In this document: in pieces, positions 36,108 to 48,369 of the stretch
How the letters are laid out: the number at the start of each line of letters is the position of its first letter
Position numbering within the stretch: the first letter of the stretch is position 1
Origin: Sipunculus nudus
Taxonomy: Eukaryota; Annelida; Sipuncula; Golfingiida; Sipunculidae
Direction: 5' to 3'
Assembly (NCBI GenBank): GCA_026874595.1
Contig: CM049310.1
Span: forward strand, 5,334,001-5,398,000
DNA: 64,000 nt
The notes under the pieces: model-generated
Told to the model about the DNA's origin: nothing
What the model saw: the letters and a program-made list of their open reading frames with translations, nothing else
Database searches by the model: none
Program-made: the position numbers and the translations under genes

Positions 36108-37285
36108 TATGATGGTCCTGAAATGCAAACACGTGTAAGAGTTTTCCAGGGCAATGCTACCCGTATGTCTGTTATTAAATCTGAAATTAATCTATCAGTT
36201 TTGAAAAGATAAGGCTGTTTTTATACTGGATCAGGACACATTTATTTGTTCATGGCAGACTAAAACAAAGTGACGTCAAGCCAGTGGCCCATTCCTCGAT
36301 GTTTCTTTGGCTTCCTGCAGTTTTAAATCTTCTTGCTGAATCTTTCATCTGCGATTTTAAATGCGATTTTTTTAAACTGTGGGTTTAGATTCGGTAAACT
36401 TTAAGATTAGGTTTGACTAAGACATTAAGATAACAATTTAAAATACAGCATGACTTTATCAAAACCCTTCTTTTCCAGCCCTAACCATCACCTCAATGTG
36501 TAATTGATGGAAACTGAACTGCAGCCGCCGACCCGTCTCTTCGCTCATCCCAAGAATCGGGCGAGGCAAATATTTAAGTCTCTATTCCTATTTTTACTGT
36601 TTACCCGACATTTTTCAAGAAATATTGTATTATATCAATTTCCTCAGGCTATTGATGAAAGGGGTAATTGAGTCCAAGTAATTCAAACTCAATATAAAAT
36701 CATCAGGGATACATATTTAGACCCATTTTTTAAGTTATTTATAAATTTTTAATGGTTTACATGTTTGCTTCCGGTTCAATTTAAGAAAGGTGTGCTTGCA
36801 CTATTGGCGATCACTCTTTCCTTACCAACAAGTTAATACATTAAGTTTGCGCCAGTCTTTATACATTCATACACCAATATTGAGACCACAAAACTAAAAA
36901 AAAAGTATACTTGATTTAGTAATCTTTTGATATAAATGTACTTTCCTTTTCATGCGTAGACATAGTAGCGCTTACGTCAACCTGAGTAGGGTATCGGCCA
37001 TGTCAGGTGTTCGAGTCCAAATTATATACAATGCTATACCTATTTCAGTCTCACCTCCATTTATATTTTCATAACTTGCCAATTTAACAATCGGTTCCCA
37101 TCTGTATAACAGATTCACTTAATATTGTCAGGATATATATATATATATGTGCGTTAACAGAAACATTGTAACAAAATTTATTTTTCCACTTAACCTACAT
37201 GGAAATTAAGTGTGAGGAAAATCCGGAGTGAAACAGATGCAGATGGAACCTGTATGATCATGTATCCTACGTCCCTTTAATTTCC

Positions 37286-37357
37286 GATCATCACTACCCG
37301 TAAGAACTAGATCATCACTACCCGTAAGAAGTAGATCATCACTACCCGTAAGAAGTA
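37286..37357 (+). repeat. 24-bp direct repeat, three copies
   Basis: GATCATCACTACCCGTAAGA plus A(G/C)TA occurs three times in a row, at 37286, 37310 and 37334. It lies in the first intron inferred for gene D. Confidence 0.9.
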
Positions 37358-37457
37358 ACAATTTTGTCTGGGATGAAAGGTCAGCATTACAGCTAGATAC
37401 CTTTTCGATACCAATACGTATACTAAAGCAATCATAACGGAATTATACGTAACTTAC

Positions 37458-37567
37458 CCTTTTCGCTGTTGTTTCCTGGTACAGTATGCTGATCTCACGG
37501 CTTTGTACCTGTATTTATACTTCCCTGTCGTTTCCGGGCTTTGTACAACTGATGCGCATGCGCATCA
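37458..37567 (-). promoter_or_regulatory. Predicted promoter and 5' non-coding exon of LPMO gene D
   Basis: Reading the minus strand: TGATGCGCATGCGCATCA at 37567-37550 is a perfect 18-bp palindrome containing the NRF1-type core TGCGCATGCGCA. Thirty bases on is GTATAAATACAG (37520-37509), a TATA box. About 50 bases further on is a donor, gcgaaaagg|gtaagtt (exon end 37458). Splicing to the acceptor at 36118 would remove a 1.34-kb intron and place the ATG ten bases into the next exon. The signals are visible; their use is inferred. Confidence 0.6.
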
Positions 37568-38034
37568 AGTAAGTCACGACTCAATGCTAATCCTGCGCCC
37601 ACCCTTGATACGGACGTGTCCTAATCATGCTATGGTTACCCACTGACTCACAGTTATTAGTTCTTATTAGTTTATGACGTATACGCGCGTAGTGCTTGAT
37701 ATCAATTACATATTTAGTAAGCTTATCATAACCATGGGGATTATGATACTGTCTCTGTGACACGTACATCTCTGGAGGAAAAGTGGGTAGATATTATCAA
37801 TAACCACCCTTCAAGCAAAATGGTAATAGACCCTACCACCCTTTATGCCCACAGAGGCGTGTATTTATTTTAGCATTTAAAGGTTGTATTTCAAATATAA
37901 AGCAAGTCACAATGTCCGACCTAAATGCTGATATAGATAAAAAAAAATGAGGCTACGGGTCACTTACTGACCACTGAGGTATTTGCTGGGTTCGGTCAGG
38001 TGTGTTATATTTATTATTATGTCTACGCTGGATA

Positions 38035-38079
<45 letters not shown>

Positions 38080-41000
38080 GCCCGGGTGTTAAAAAACCGC
38101 GGAGATCAAGCTTAAAGTCCTTGGTTAGCCATGCAGTATCGGTGTAACGTATTTCATATATATATATATGTGTGTGTGTGTGTGTACACACATGTAAATA
38201 TATACATACATATATACTAAAATATGTAAATTGTAAATATGTGTGTATGGATGTACTTTTACAAACAAAGTTATATGTATATGTAAGACTATTTTAGAAA
38301 TAAACCCGTTAGGTTCTAGAATGCCGGCTTATTTGTGCAAGTACAAGTAGAAACATTCTTTCTGTTTCATTGATCATATTTAGCTTGGCAGGAGAACCCA
38401 AACACTCAATGAAACATAATGATATACAACTAAATGGCTTCGATTTTATTCCAAATAGACATATAGGTATTTTTATTTCATTAAGGACGGAGAGCAGTTG
38501 CTCCTGGAAGGAGCACAGTTAATAAGAACAAAACTGAATAATAAAAAATAAAGTTATTTTTATGTTTAATTTTGAATCAGAGAGAACCAAGGTAAAGGTG
38601 AACACACAATTTAAGTCCGCGATATTATAAACTTTTTAACATGATCTAACTAAAATGTAGCATACTCATCCTCGAAATTAAATTAAATTTGTAGTCAGTT
38701 TTAAAATTACTAGTTAAATATCACTATATATAATATTAAAGAGGCAATGGGATACCATTAGCCATTAAAAAGAAAAATATGCTTTGTTTAAAGTGATATG
38801 CATTTGATGAGGTTTAATATTTACATGAAGCTGCTTCTGGATTCATTTTAAAAGATGGATACTTTTGCCAGGAATGGCACCTTAAATTCAGTAATTTTTT
38901 AACAGTGGGCCATAGAACAAGTCAAGGAACGGCATTAGGAGTTTTCAGAGAGTTGTACGGAAGAGAAAACTTTGTCAGTGTCTCATACAGCTCGCCCTAA
39001 CCGGACACGTTCGCTGGTTGTTACATGTCAGGGCCGTCGGGAAAATTTTATTCGTGCCGCAGAGACTTTATGTTATGTGGATGGATGTGTGATTGTTCTA
39101 TTATTCACCAGGAGGCGCTAGTGTCTAATATGGGAGAGTGCTCATGTATGATCCGATATGAATGTTACAGTGCTTTTTGTTTTATAAAGACTACCATAAT
39201 GGATGTTGTGTTGTAGAAATTTTAGGTCGCCTTTCCTAAGAGCATGCATGCACAAATAAACTAGACCCATGCCAGAGTCTCCGAGAGGAGTATTACTCAA
39301 TGGACAAGACAAGCTGTTTTAGCTTTATAATTTGTGATGTAACAAATATGTTCATCCCTTTTTGTTGTAATTAACGGACCCTCCTTCTTAGTGACAATGC
39401 TCGCCAACAGATGTCGCTAGTAGAGTGGCAACGGCCTATCAAAATAGGACCATGTATGCATATAAAAGCGACACATTTAAAGGCCAGTAAGTGATGAGAC
39501 AAAATTTTCAGTAGAAAGTTTAGCAGTCGTCTGACTTTATATACATATATAGCGTGAAACAGACGCCAGAAAAGTCACATGGAAACAGAGAAAACCCAAA
39601 GAGACATTATTAAATAAATTGACAGTTTAAAAATTAAGATTTGCTGGTTGACGATTTTAATCAAGAGTTTACCCAGACATCCTTTCGTGTAACCGCTGCT
39701 TTGTACAGCAAGATTCTCTGGGTTTGACCACCAAGAACACAGAGAAAAGACCATTGAGAGCGTGGTAACACACTGTGCACCTAGCTTCAAAGTTATAGGG
39801 ACATGATCAAGTGCAATGTTATGCCTACTCTTTCACACTATTAGTTCAGTTTTGCTTTATAAAAAAAGTTTACCAGCAAAACCATCCCACTACATTGTGT
39901 CAGTACCTCGCATACGGCTGTTAAACACTTTGTTATGGCTCTGCGTGTTGGTAAACACGGTCAACGTGTGTCTCTTTACCATAACAAGACCGCGTGACCG
40001 GAGGTCTGAATGTGAGCTGCATCATTACATTTTTGGGGTCAAGTCAGTCGGGCATCTGCTGACTGACACGAGTTGTGGCTCCGGGATGCACGCGTTGTGT
40101 TTATGTTTAACCTGTGATCGCGCCCGGTCCACTGTTTTTAACACTCGTTTACAGGAGTAAGCAAACAGTTTCAGGGCAAAACGTTTTGCAGGTACACATT
40201 TATTTTAAAGGGAAGAAGCTATTTTTATAATATTATTATATATATTATTATATTATAATACTATTATAATAGCATGCACCATTATTTGCCAAGGTGAACT
40301 GTCAATGTCAAATTTGTAGATAAAAAAATAATAATAATCAAGATAACAACTGTCGGCCACATTAAGAGTTGCTTTGAGGTGTTTACTCATAGAGCTTACT
40401 CAATTCCCCTATGATAACGGCTTATACGTTCAGTTAAGCATTTTTGTCCATGAGAGATTTTAAGAGCCAATATGGACTGATGAACTATTGGGACGCTTGC
40501 TTTGTGCTTTGAGGCCACGTATCGGGTCTACTTCATTAATTTATAAAATTTGAGCCATGTTGAGCCCGCTGTCCTATAGTGATGATTAAAGCTGACGTAT
40601 AGCAGCTAGGAAACGAACCCGTGCGGCCAACTGCTTTATATACTGTGTGCAGTTACATTTGAGGTGATAAATAATTGCGGGATTGGAGAGCTGAATATTT
40701 AAACAAGTCATAAAAGAGAACCCTACCTACAACTTTTTCAAGAATGCTTGTTAGGGTTTAATTAACTCATAATTTACTCCAGAAGGGGTATTAATGAAGA
40801 TTTGTTTGGAACATTTAAATAATTAAGCATGGACGAAGTAAAAACTGTAATGGTTTCTATTTGAACTTTTAATTCAAAAGAAATAATGCTAACAATTTCC
40901 AGGATACCCTATCATAACAATTTTCATCTGCATTTAAAATAACAATGTCTAAAATATCTAACAAAATCTATCGGCCTGTAATATCTAAATAATTTTGCAA

Positions 41001-41092
41001 ATTGGCTGCATGATTTCAGTATCAAACGCGACATACACGCCTCTTTTGTTGCGCCCCTCAGGTTTGAGAACTGTGGGTCTCGAAGAATTCGG

Positions 41093-41094
<2 letters not shown>
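37568..41094. other. Intergenic, with CT and GT microsatellites
   Basis: A (CT)n run at 38040-38079 and (TA)n(TG)n at about 38157-38184. Short random frames (for example 39816-40160) show no recognisable domain. No gene or RNA is seen. Confidence 0.4.

Positions 41095-41147
<53 letters not shown>
41095..41147. repeat. (AT)n microsatellite
   Basis: About 26 dinucleotide units immediately beside the end of the probable solo LTR. Confidence 0.95.
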
Positions 41148-41151
<4 letters not shown>

Positions 41152-41939
41152 ATGGAACCTAATATAAACAAATCACGTATGCGTGATGAACACAAATTTT
41201 GTAATGGAGATAAAAAAATCAGATTCTGTAACACTAGGCAGCGTGAAATGTCTAGGGGAATGAATAAAGAAATCAGTGGTTTTTTGTTAACAAATACCCT
41301 AACATTACAATACACTAAATCAATACAATTATACAGTAAAACAGCGGTATAATAACGAATCAATACAATCACATAGTAAAATACACAGATGTGTGCACAG
41401 TACCTGGATACCACCACCGTCACAACGATAAGTTTTTTAAATGTATACTCTCGGAGAATGACAATCAAGTGTAAAGCTCTTGTAACAATCCAGAAAGTAA
41501 ACTGAAGTCCAAATGCACAAAAAGTCCAGGAGAAAGTCTGAAGAAAATCTATAATTGCCGCACTCGTCGGATAAGAACCCAGAAACTGACACATACGCTT
41601 CTGCGTCCGCTGGAAATTTTCTCTGCTGTCCTCTCCCTCCGCTCTAAAACACAGCCCCTTTATATAGCCCGAGAATTTTCCACTTCTCGAACAGTCCAAA
41701 AGATCTTACACAACACAGTAAACACGCGTTACAGGAATCATCTAGAAGAACATTGCTGTGTGTGTCTCTACATATCATGGTCCACACATGACTCAAGACC
41801 AGGCGAGAAAGCCCAAGGCTAGCATGACAACGAGAGTTCAACCAGTACGGATCAAACTGAGAATGTAACAAACAGCCCGGCGAGGGTGTCACAACACGAG
41901 TTACGCCCGTGTCACACAATGAAAAGAGCACCTGTAACA
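41148..41939 (-). mobile_element. Probable solo LTR of an LTR retrotransposon
   Basis: Read on the minus strand the block begins TGTTACAGGTGCTC and ends GGTTCCATAACA, that is TG...CA with short inverted ends (TGTTA/TAACA). In the middle is a TATA box, GGGCTATATAAAGGGGC (about 41672-41656), followed by a transcript-like leader, as in a U3/R boundary. The length, about 790 bp, suits an LTR. No internal gag/pol region adjoins it, and flanking bases show no 5-bp duplication; the left flank is an (AT)n run that may have erased it. A 201-codon frame inside has no recognisable domain and is not called. Confidence 0.5.
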
Positions 41940-43099
41940 CTCCGCCTCCTGTAAGAAGTGCTATATATGTAACTCATATGTAACTGTGGCATTGTGCCAG
42001 TTTACGCACAATCAACTGACAATAAATTTGAACTTGATAATCCTCTGAAAACCTAATATGCCCAAGCTTTATTATAGCATGGCGTACCAGGATGATAATG
42101 CCCCGTGCATGGGTACACTTGTTGAAAAAGGGCAAATATACTTGAAACGACAGCATTGCGTGCAGTAAATATTGATACTGTCTAATTCTTTCTATTTTTA
42201 CTTTGTTATATCCTGGCATTTGTGAAATTGTACGATAAAGAAAAAAAGAATATTTCTGTATTTCTCTGGTGACTCACCAGTAATTCTACCATTTGACAAA
42301 TATTGTTGCTTAACGCCTACAGATTTTATTATTAAGAAACCTTGAACCAAGGGAAGAATACGCTCTTTACACAGCGCTTTACCTATAGGGCTACTACCTA
42401 TATCGTAAGGCGCTGTTTGTTATGACCTCGTATCCTGAATTGCAACACCAGAGGGGAGCACTGTATTTTTGTCCAATCAGATGAGACCTTGTGCTGGAAG
42501 ACAAAGCCAAGCGAGGAATACACGGAGCCAATCATATTTATTTCTTTTTGAGTGACAGCTCATCCCTCGGCGTAACCGTCTGAACAGGCCACAGGCTCAG
42601 ATAGAATTGCCCCTGACGTGATTTGCTCAGGGCCTTGGGCACATAGGATGCTCGGCCGTTGAGCTGTAATTCAAACGAAACGTAACAACAAAGGCTGCGT
42701 GCACACCTCGCTGGCTGGTTTCAGTTCTGCAGACAACAGTTACATGGCTACGCTAACACAGTCCTACTGTCATAAACGAAGCGGTCGATGATGCGAGAAT
42801 GCAGAGGGAGCAATTTAAATTCGACCGGAAAATCATCAAGCGGCGTTTGAAGCGCAGCAATGGGCGGAGCCAGGATGCCTGTCGAGTGTTTGTTTATTGG
42901 CATCTGATTGGCTGCTTGTCACATCATACGCACGTTTATTTCAGTGGACAACGAACCGCCATCTGGTGTCTAAATATATCATAAACGGTCAAAGCTGGCA
43001 GCGTGAAAATCAGTTGCTTCTTTGGAAGCGCAAGATTTCCGCTGCCTCGGGAGCGTAAGGGAAGAATGACTTCCTGAGTGCTCAAAATCATACTTTGTC
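41940..43099. other. Intergenic, no gene recognised
   Basis: Somewhat less AT-rich around 42460-43060, with short frames only. No exon, RNA gene or repeat that I can name. Confidence 0.35.
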
Positions 43100-44190
43100 C
43101 ACAATCATTAGAAAATAGGGAACAGTGACCTTATTTAGGGTTTCCACGAAGATATTATATTCCCTGGATGAAAACTTAGAAGTTTCTACACCCAACTCCT
43201 ACAGTTTATGTCTATCTGAATTATAGGTTCTCAAATCATTTTCTTTCACACAGTTTACAGCATATTACAGTAACCTCATTTCGTGTTTCCAAGAAGAGTT
43301 TAGGGGGACACCCTGATTCTTAATTATATTAGAAGTTTTTTTTTTACCCAGCTGTAACAAATCGCCCTACAGGGTATTCACATCATGGTCTTTCACATAT
43401 CTTGCAGAATATAAGTCACAGTGACCTTATTTCAGATATCCTATCCAAAGAGACTTTAAAATGACCTCCCTATACATTAAGAAAGAGATTTCAAGCCCAA
43501 CATTTAAGATTTGTGCCCTATCTTACTTTCTATGTGCACCTAACAGGGGTAAAGGAGATTTTCACCAGGAATTCCTCATATTGTAAGTTAGAAGGTTCTA
43601 GGTCCAACCGCATAGATTTGTGCCCATCTGATTTCCACAGTGCCAAAACATGCTTTTTCCTATAGCTCGCTGAATATAGGTCATAGTGACCTAATTTTAG
43701 GATTCAAGGGACACCTGCCTGGATGTCTCATTAGACGGTTCTAGGTGCAACAGTTACGTTTTGTTCCCTGTGCTCAAAATCATGATTTAGACAGTAGCTC
43801 AGAGAATATAGTCAACATGATCTAATTTCAGGTTTCCATGGAGACCTGCAAAAGACGTTCCTGTATCTAACGTTAAAAGATTATGGAGCTAACGGATACA
43901 CTTTGTGCAATTTCTGACTTTCCAGGTGCTCATAATCATATTTTTGGTCAGTTGTTTGAAGATTCAGGTTTCCAAAGCGATTTGCCGAGAAACCTCCCTG
44001 GAAATAGCGTTAGAAAATTCTAGGCTAAACGGATATAATATATGCCCTGTCTGTCTCTCTTGGTGCTGATGTTTTCGACCTGTAACCTGCAGAATATAAG
44101 GCACCATGTCAGTTTTCCAAGAAGATTTTCTTAGAACCTCTTTGGATGTACAGTTAGAAGTTTCTGTGTATAACGGTTACGATTTGTGCC
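43100..44190. repeat. Degenerate repeat array with AGGTCA inverted repeats, copy cluster 1
   Basis: Successive related segments, spaced roughly 130-180 bases (some longer), run: 'AATATAGGTCACAGTGACCT-AATTTCAGGTTTCCAAGGAGA', then 'CCTCCCTGGATGTTA', 'AGAAGGTTCTAGGTC', 'AACGGTTACGATTTGTGCCC' and 'GTGCTCAAAATCATG'. The best centre is AGGTCATAGTGACCT at 43678-43692, a perfect inverted repeat of AGGTCA with a 3-bp spacer. Similar but degraded centres are near 43423, 43268 and 43122. The same family recurs at 53.6-54.4 and 56.1-57.0 kb. Confidence 0.75.
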
Positions 44191-45094
44191 CAGTTAACGG
44201 ACAGATGGCCGGATGGAAGACCAACAAAAAGTGATTGCTGTATCTCAGCTAGATGACTTTCCTGCGGTAATTAAGCAGAGGGGAGCTGAGCTGACAAAAC
44301 AAACACTTCAATATTTAATATATATTACATAATATACACATGAAAATCTTATATACATTGAAAAAATTACAACATACATTCTATATTTTTTTAAAGCAAA
44401 ATCTATATATATTTTTTTTAGAATACATTGATTATTGGTTTTATAGTCCTTTTCTAAATGTGTTTTTAATAACGCAAGCTTGATTCGATTTAAGTATTAA
44501 GCGACTTCATACATATGGCTTGGCCAACTATTGTTTGCCGTAACATATCTTTTCCCGTCACTATATTTTTTCGGTGTGTTGTTTTGTGCTTTTGTCAGAT
44601 GAACCTGATCATGTATTTAAAAAAACGCCAGCTTTAAATAGACACCTGCTTTGTTTAGACACCGATTCAGACTTGCTCCTTTGTTAATGATTCTGTTAAT
44701 GAAATAAAAATATGACAGTTAGTTAGAGACAAAAGACGAAGGTAGTAAATTCTTAAATAATTTTTTAAATACAATAAATTCTCGCCTATCCACCACCTCG
44801 ATTTAGCAACCACCTCAATTTACTATTCTTTATTGCTCTTCATATCAGACATTGCTTAAACAACTACTTCTTCGAAAGTGTTACTGCTTTATCGAGGTTC
44901 TGTTGGTGGTCGTAATTATGAAGTTTCAATGTATTTGTTGCTGATTATCAAATGGATTTATAATATTTAATTTTCACATATTGAATTAAAAAATAATGAG
45001 TGTAAATTATAGAATTTTTTTAACAGTAAATAATTATTGAATATAATTTTAATTTTTTTATAATAACTTTTTTTCATCCCCATGATTTTATTCT
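44191..45094. other. Intergenic, no gene recognised
   Basis: AT-rich sequence with no coding or repeat signal that I can support. Confidence 0.35.
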
Positions 45095-45312
45095 CTAGAG
45101 AAAAGTGGAGGACCCACGGAGTGAAGGATTTCCCATGTCTTTGGACTGCTGATAAAATAAAATTACCGTCGAACCATTTTTTCTCTTCTTTTCATATCTA
45201 ATCGACATAATATTCTGTTTCTCTGTCACAGGGCAGTTTAGCCAAATTGTACCTCCAGGCGTCACCACCTGTGACTGTGACAAAGATGCTGATGGAATTT
45301 CATTTGAATGTA
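45095..45312 (-). pseudogene. Orphan Ig V-like exon
   Basis: An acceptor, ttcttgtttcag, ends at 45313. The exon then reads in phase 1, the usual phase for Ig-domain exons: SQVVTPGGTIWLNCPVTEKQ, then MSIRYEKKRKNGS and a YQQSKDMGNPSLRG block. This fits strands A' to C'' of a V-type Ig domain (first Cys in WLNCPV, a basic RYEKK before the missing core Trp). After SLRG the frame hits a stop (STFL-TAG at about 45097-45095) with no second Cys (YxC) and no donor in a fitting place. No signal peptide or partner exon was found nearby. It is likely a gene fragment or a badly decayed exon. Confidence 0.45.
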
Positions 45313-46936
45313 CTGAAACAAGAATGTGGTAAAATATCCGTTTCGTGATATTGAAGAGTAAAATACGTTTAAAAAGCAGAAAATTTTAAACGGACATTTG
45401 CTTTTTTTTAGCGCTATATTGGATTTAGTAAGTTTTTTTTATTTCATTGAGGAAAGGCTCTGATGATGACCGAGCCGGGAGTTGCATGTTAAAAATGGGA
45501 AATGACAGAGACGTTAGTTATAAACAACAATCAATTCATGAAACGTACCTGTCTTCCGACTATATCTCAAGACGATTATCCAGAATATAACTACCGTCAT
45601 ATATTCCGTCATACTCTAATATTTTACTCAGGACCGACCTGTTTTCCCACAGAACGAATCCTAGATCGGCTGGCATACACACAGAGATATAAATACAGGC
45701 TGTATATAGCATGAAGTTCTGGCCTGATATTTATTCGGTTTTTACAATAGTTAATACTATATTCTAAATATTTGTTGAATGATATAATCCACTTCCTGGT
45801 AGTATTCTCTACTTAAATCAACTTGTTAGCTTAAAGATAATGATAATTACGTCTGGCGGAAGACTCAGCTGCACGTTTACATAAACCAGATAAAACCGGC
45901 AGCTATCCATTAATATATACAGAATGTGCAGATAAGCATGCTAATTTCAGTTTCATATTGTTGATATATAATGATGTAACCTTTTGTACACATTCCTAAA
46001 ACCACAAACCATCCAGGGGCATTTGGAGTCTATGGTATATTGCAAAAAAATTACTATGTTTTATGAACTGCTGACTTCCGGCAAACCTGGACCTTTTGAG
46101 TGAAATTCCTATTTAAAATTTATTTTCTGAATAAAACAACCTCAACCTTGTAAATTGCAGTATCGAGAATTTGAATTAACGTTTTACAAATGGGAACAAT
46201 CTGTGTTTGATTGAAATGCTTAGTCTTAAATGCAGTAACAGTTAGAATTTAATCATCCTACCAAGAGAAACGAACGCTGATAATATCGTTTATAGTGCTC
46301 TCATACGTTGAGAAATGCCATAATGTGAGGAGTATTACACGTACAGCTGACTGCTGGCGTTGCTTTATCAATGTTGATGCGTACCTGATAATGAATGGAC
46401 TATAGTCAGACGGGAAGTACACAACAACCGTTTCAGTGTCTGGGCACCAACATCTATATCTGTAGGTCAAAATTACCTCTATAGAATAGAAAAAAGTATA
46501 GTATTAGCAATATAGGTATGTTACTATAAGAACATTACACAGTGCATTCGTATTATATAGACATAGTAGAAGTCCTTGATGGATGTCAATGTAAGATCGG
46601 ACTCTATCGTTTATGAGACCCGCTGTGGGGGCGGGAAGGGAGTGATTGATGTGTAGCAAAAGACTCGGTCAGCATACTGGAGCGCTATCTCGTGTCAAGA
46701 CAAAGAACTATCACAGGTCTTTCAAAGTAATATTATGCACATATATATATATGAATTTTTTTCTAATTGGAACAAAATATTCGTTCATGAATACAAAACC
46801 ATGATTTTGAAGGACCCGTCCTGGGCTTGTATTTGACCGTCTTGATAGTGTTTGTTAAATGTATAGTAGATGCTGGGGATGTAGATTATATAATTTGACA
46901 GTACCAACGCAGGGATCATTAGTCACTTGTTTATTA
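45313..46936. other. Intergenic, no gene recognised
   Basis: Short random frames only. No element that I can identify. Confidence 0.35.
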
Positions 46937-46941
46937 ACATG

Positions 46942-48364
46942 CAGTGGCGGATCCAGAGGGGGAGCTTTGGGGGCTGAAGCCCCCCCCCCCCGCCCCCCAA
47001 AACCACTGTTAGGCCTTTTTACCAGAAAAACATGTATATCTATGCGTTAAGTCCTTAAGTCATTTTCATTATTTTTATTGATAATTGCCATATAGCATTA
47101 AACATAACCAATTAAACATCAAAAGAGCTGGAAAAAATGAAACTAAAAGCGTGTGTCTGTGCAATGCCCATATCTATTTATATTTTAGAAGAATAAATTG
47201 GAATACCCACAATGGATGCAGTCATTAGCATTTCTCTCCAAATTAATTCTACGCCGTTCACGTAGAATGTTTCAGCTTCTTTAGGCTTCGACATCTTGAA
47301 CGACATTTTTTCAATTGGCCTTGTCTTTGGGAAATACATGCACTCATGATCTATTTGAACTGAATGATCTTGTATTATCGTTCAGTTAAAACACAATATA
47401 CAGTGTATGTATATGCATTGTCTTTTTTATGGTTGCAGAATTAAGCTCCGGAAATGTGTTGGCTCGTCATTAATAATATGTAAATGATTAATGACTAAGA
47501 TTGGGGTGTTATATATCCGTTTGAATTTTCGTAGTCGAACACTTTGTTAGACGTGTATGGTGAAAAGAACAACTTTTCAAAATGTGACAGGAAAATTTAA
47601 TATTAAACCTACAACATTAATTTATGAATATTTCTTATCGATCAACAATGCAGTTATCGATGGTGCATAAATACATAAGATAACGAGTGCTTTATAATAC
47701 ATCAAGACGTACACGCCAGAGATCAAATTTACCGTAAGCTGATAAGCTCTTTAATATAGTAACCGCACAAAGGGAAGAGTAATTCAAGCTACTGGTTATT
47801 CAAAATAAACTTGAATGAGTAAAATCAACTTTAATTAAGCAGAGTAGTTCGAGTATATAACTAATTATAATGGGGTATCGGTTTGCCTCACATTAATATT
47901 TACATAATTCAGTGTTGTTTATTACTTTTGAATGTTTACGTTGGTCTTTATTTTATGAATGAGTAAACTCGGTTTTGATAAATAATAGAGGAATGCTTAT
48001 AGATGCGTCCTTGCTTGTGTTCGGTTCTAATTTTCCACTCCTTTGATATGATCACAAATGATAATTGAAAGGGCATATAGGCTATGGGGTTGGGTATATA
48101 ATTGCGCCCCCCCCCCCCCCCTCCGACTCAAGGTATCAAATTATACTATGACGTTATATGCAAATTTGCAAAAAAAAAAGTCTTTTCGTACATATGGATC
48201 ACGATGTGATTTTTTTTGTTCATGTGTATGCACTGGCATATGTGTAATTTTACCCAGCTGAAGAGCAGCTGTCATAAGTTATATACATGCATGCGTGTCA
48301 CATTAAAACAATTTTCTGATTCTACCCCCCCCCCCCCTGTTGAAAAATCCTGGATCCGCCCCTG
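46942..48364. mobile_element. Non-autonomous DNA transposon, CAG...CTG ends, ACATG target duplication
   Basis: The left end reads CAGTGGCGGATCCAGAGGGG and the right end CCTGGATCCGCCCCTG, inverted copies of one another over about 16 bases. ACATG flanks both ends directly (46937-46941 and 48365-48369). C-rich tracts sit just inside both ends (46980-46996 and 48326-48337). The 1.42-kb interior shows no transposase. CAG-type ends are usual in hAT elements, which normally make 8-bp duplications; a 5-bp duplication is known for some hAT subgroups, so the superfamily is left open. Related ends at 13153, 19565-19579 and 63154-63173 show the family is repeated in the window. Confidence 0.7.
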
Positions 48365-48369
48365 ACATG

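Noticed and set aside
39816-40160. 114-codon plus frame
   Set aside because: No domain, no splice context and ordinary composition; most likely random.
41094-41699. 201-codon minus frame ending in an isoleucine/tyrosine repeat
   Set aside because: It lies in the probable LTR and ends in an (AT)n microsatellite. No recognisable domain.
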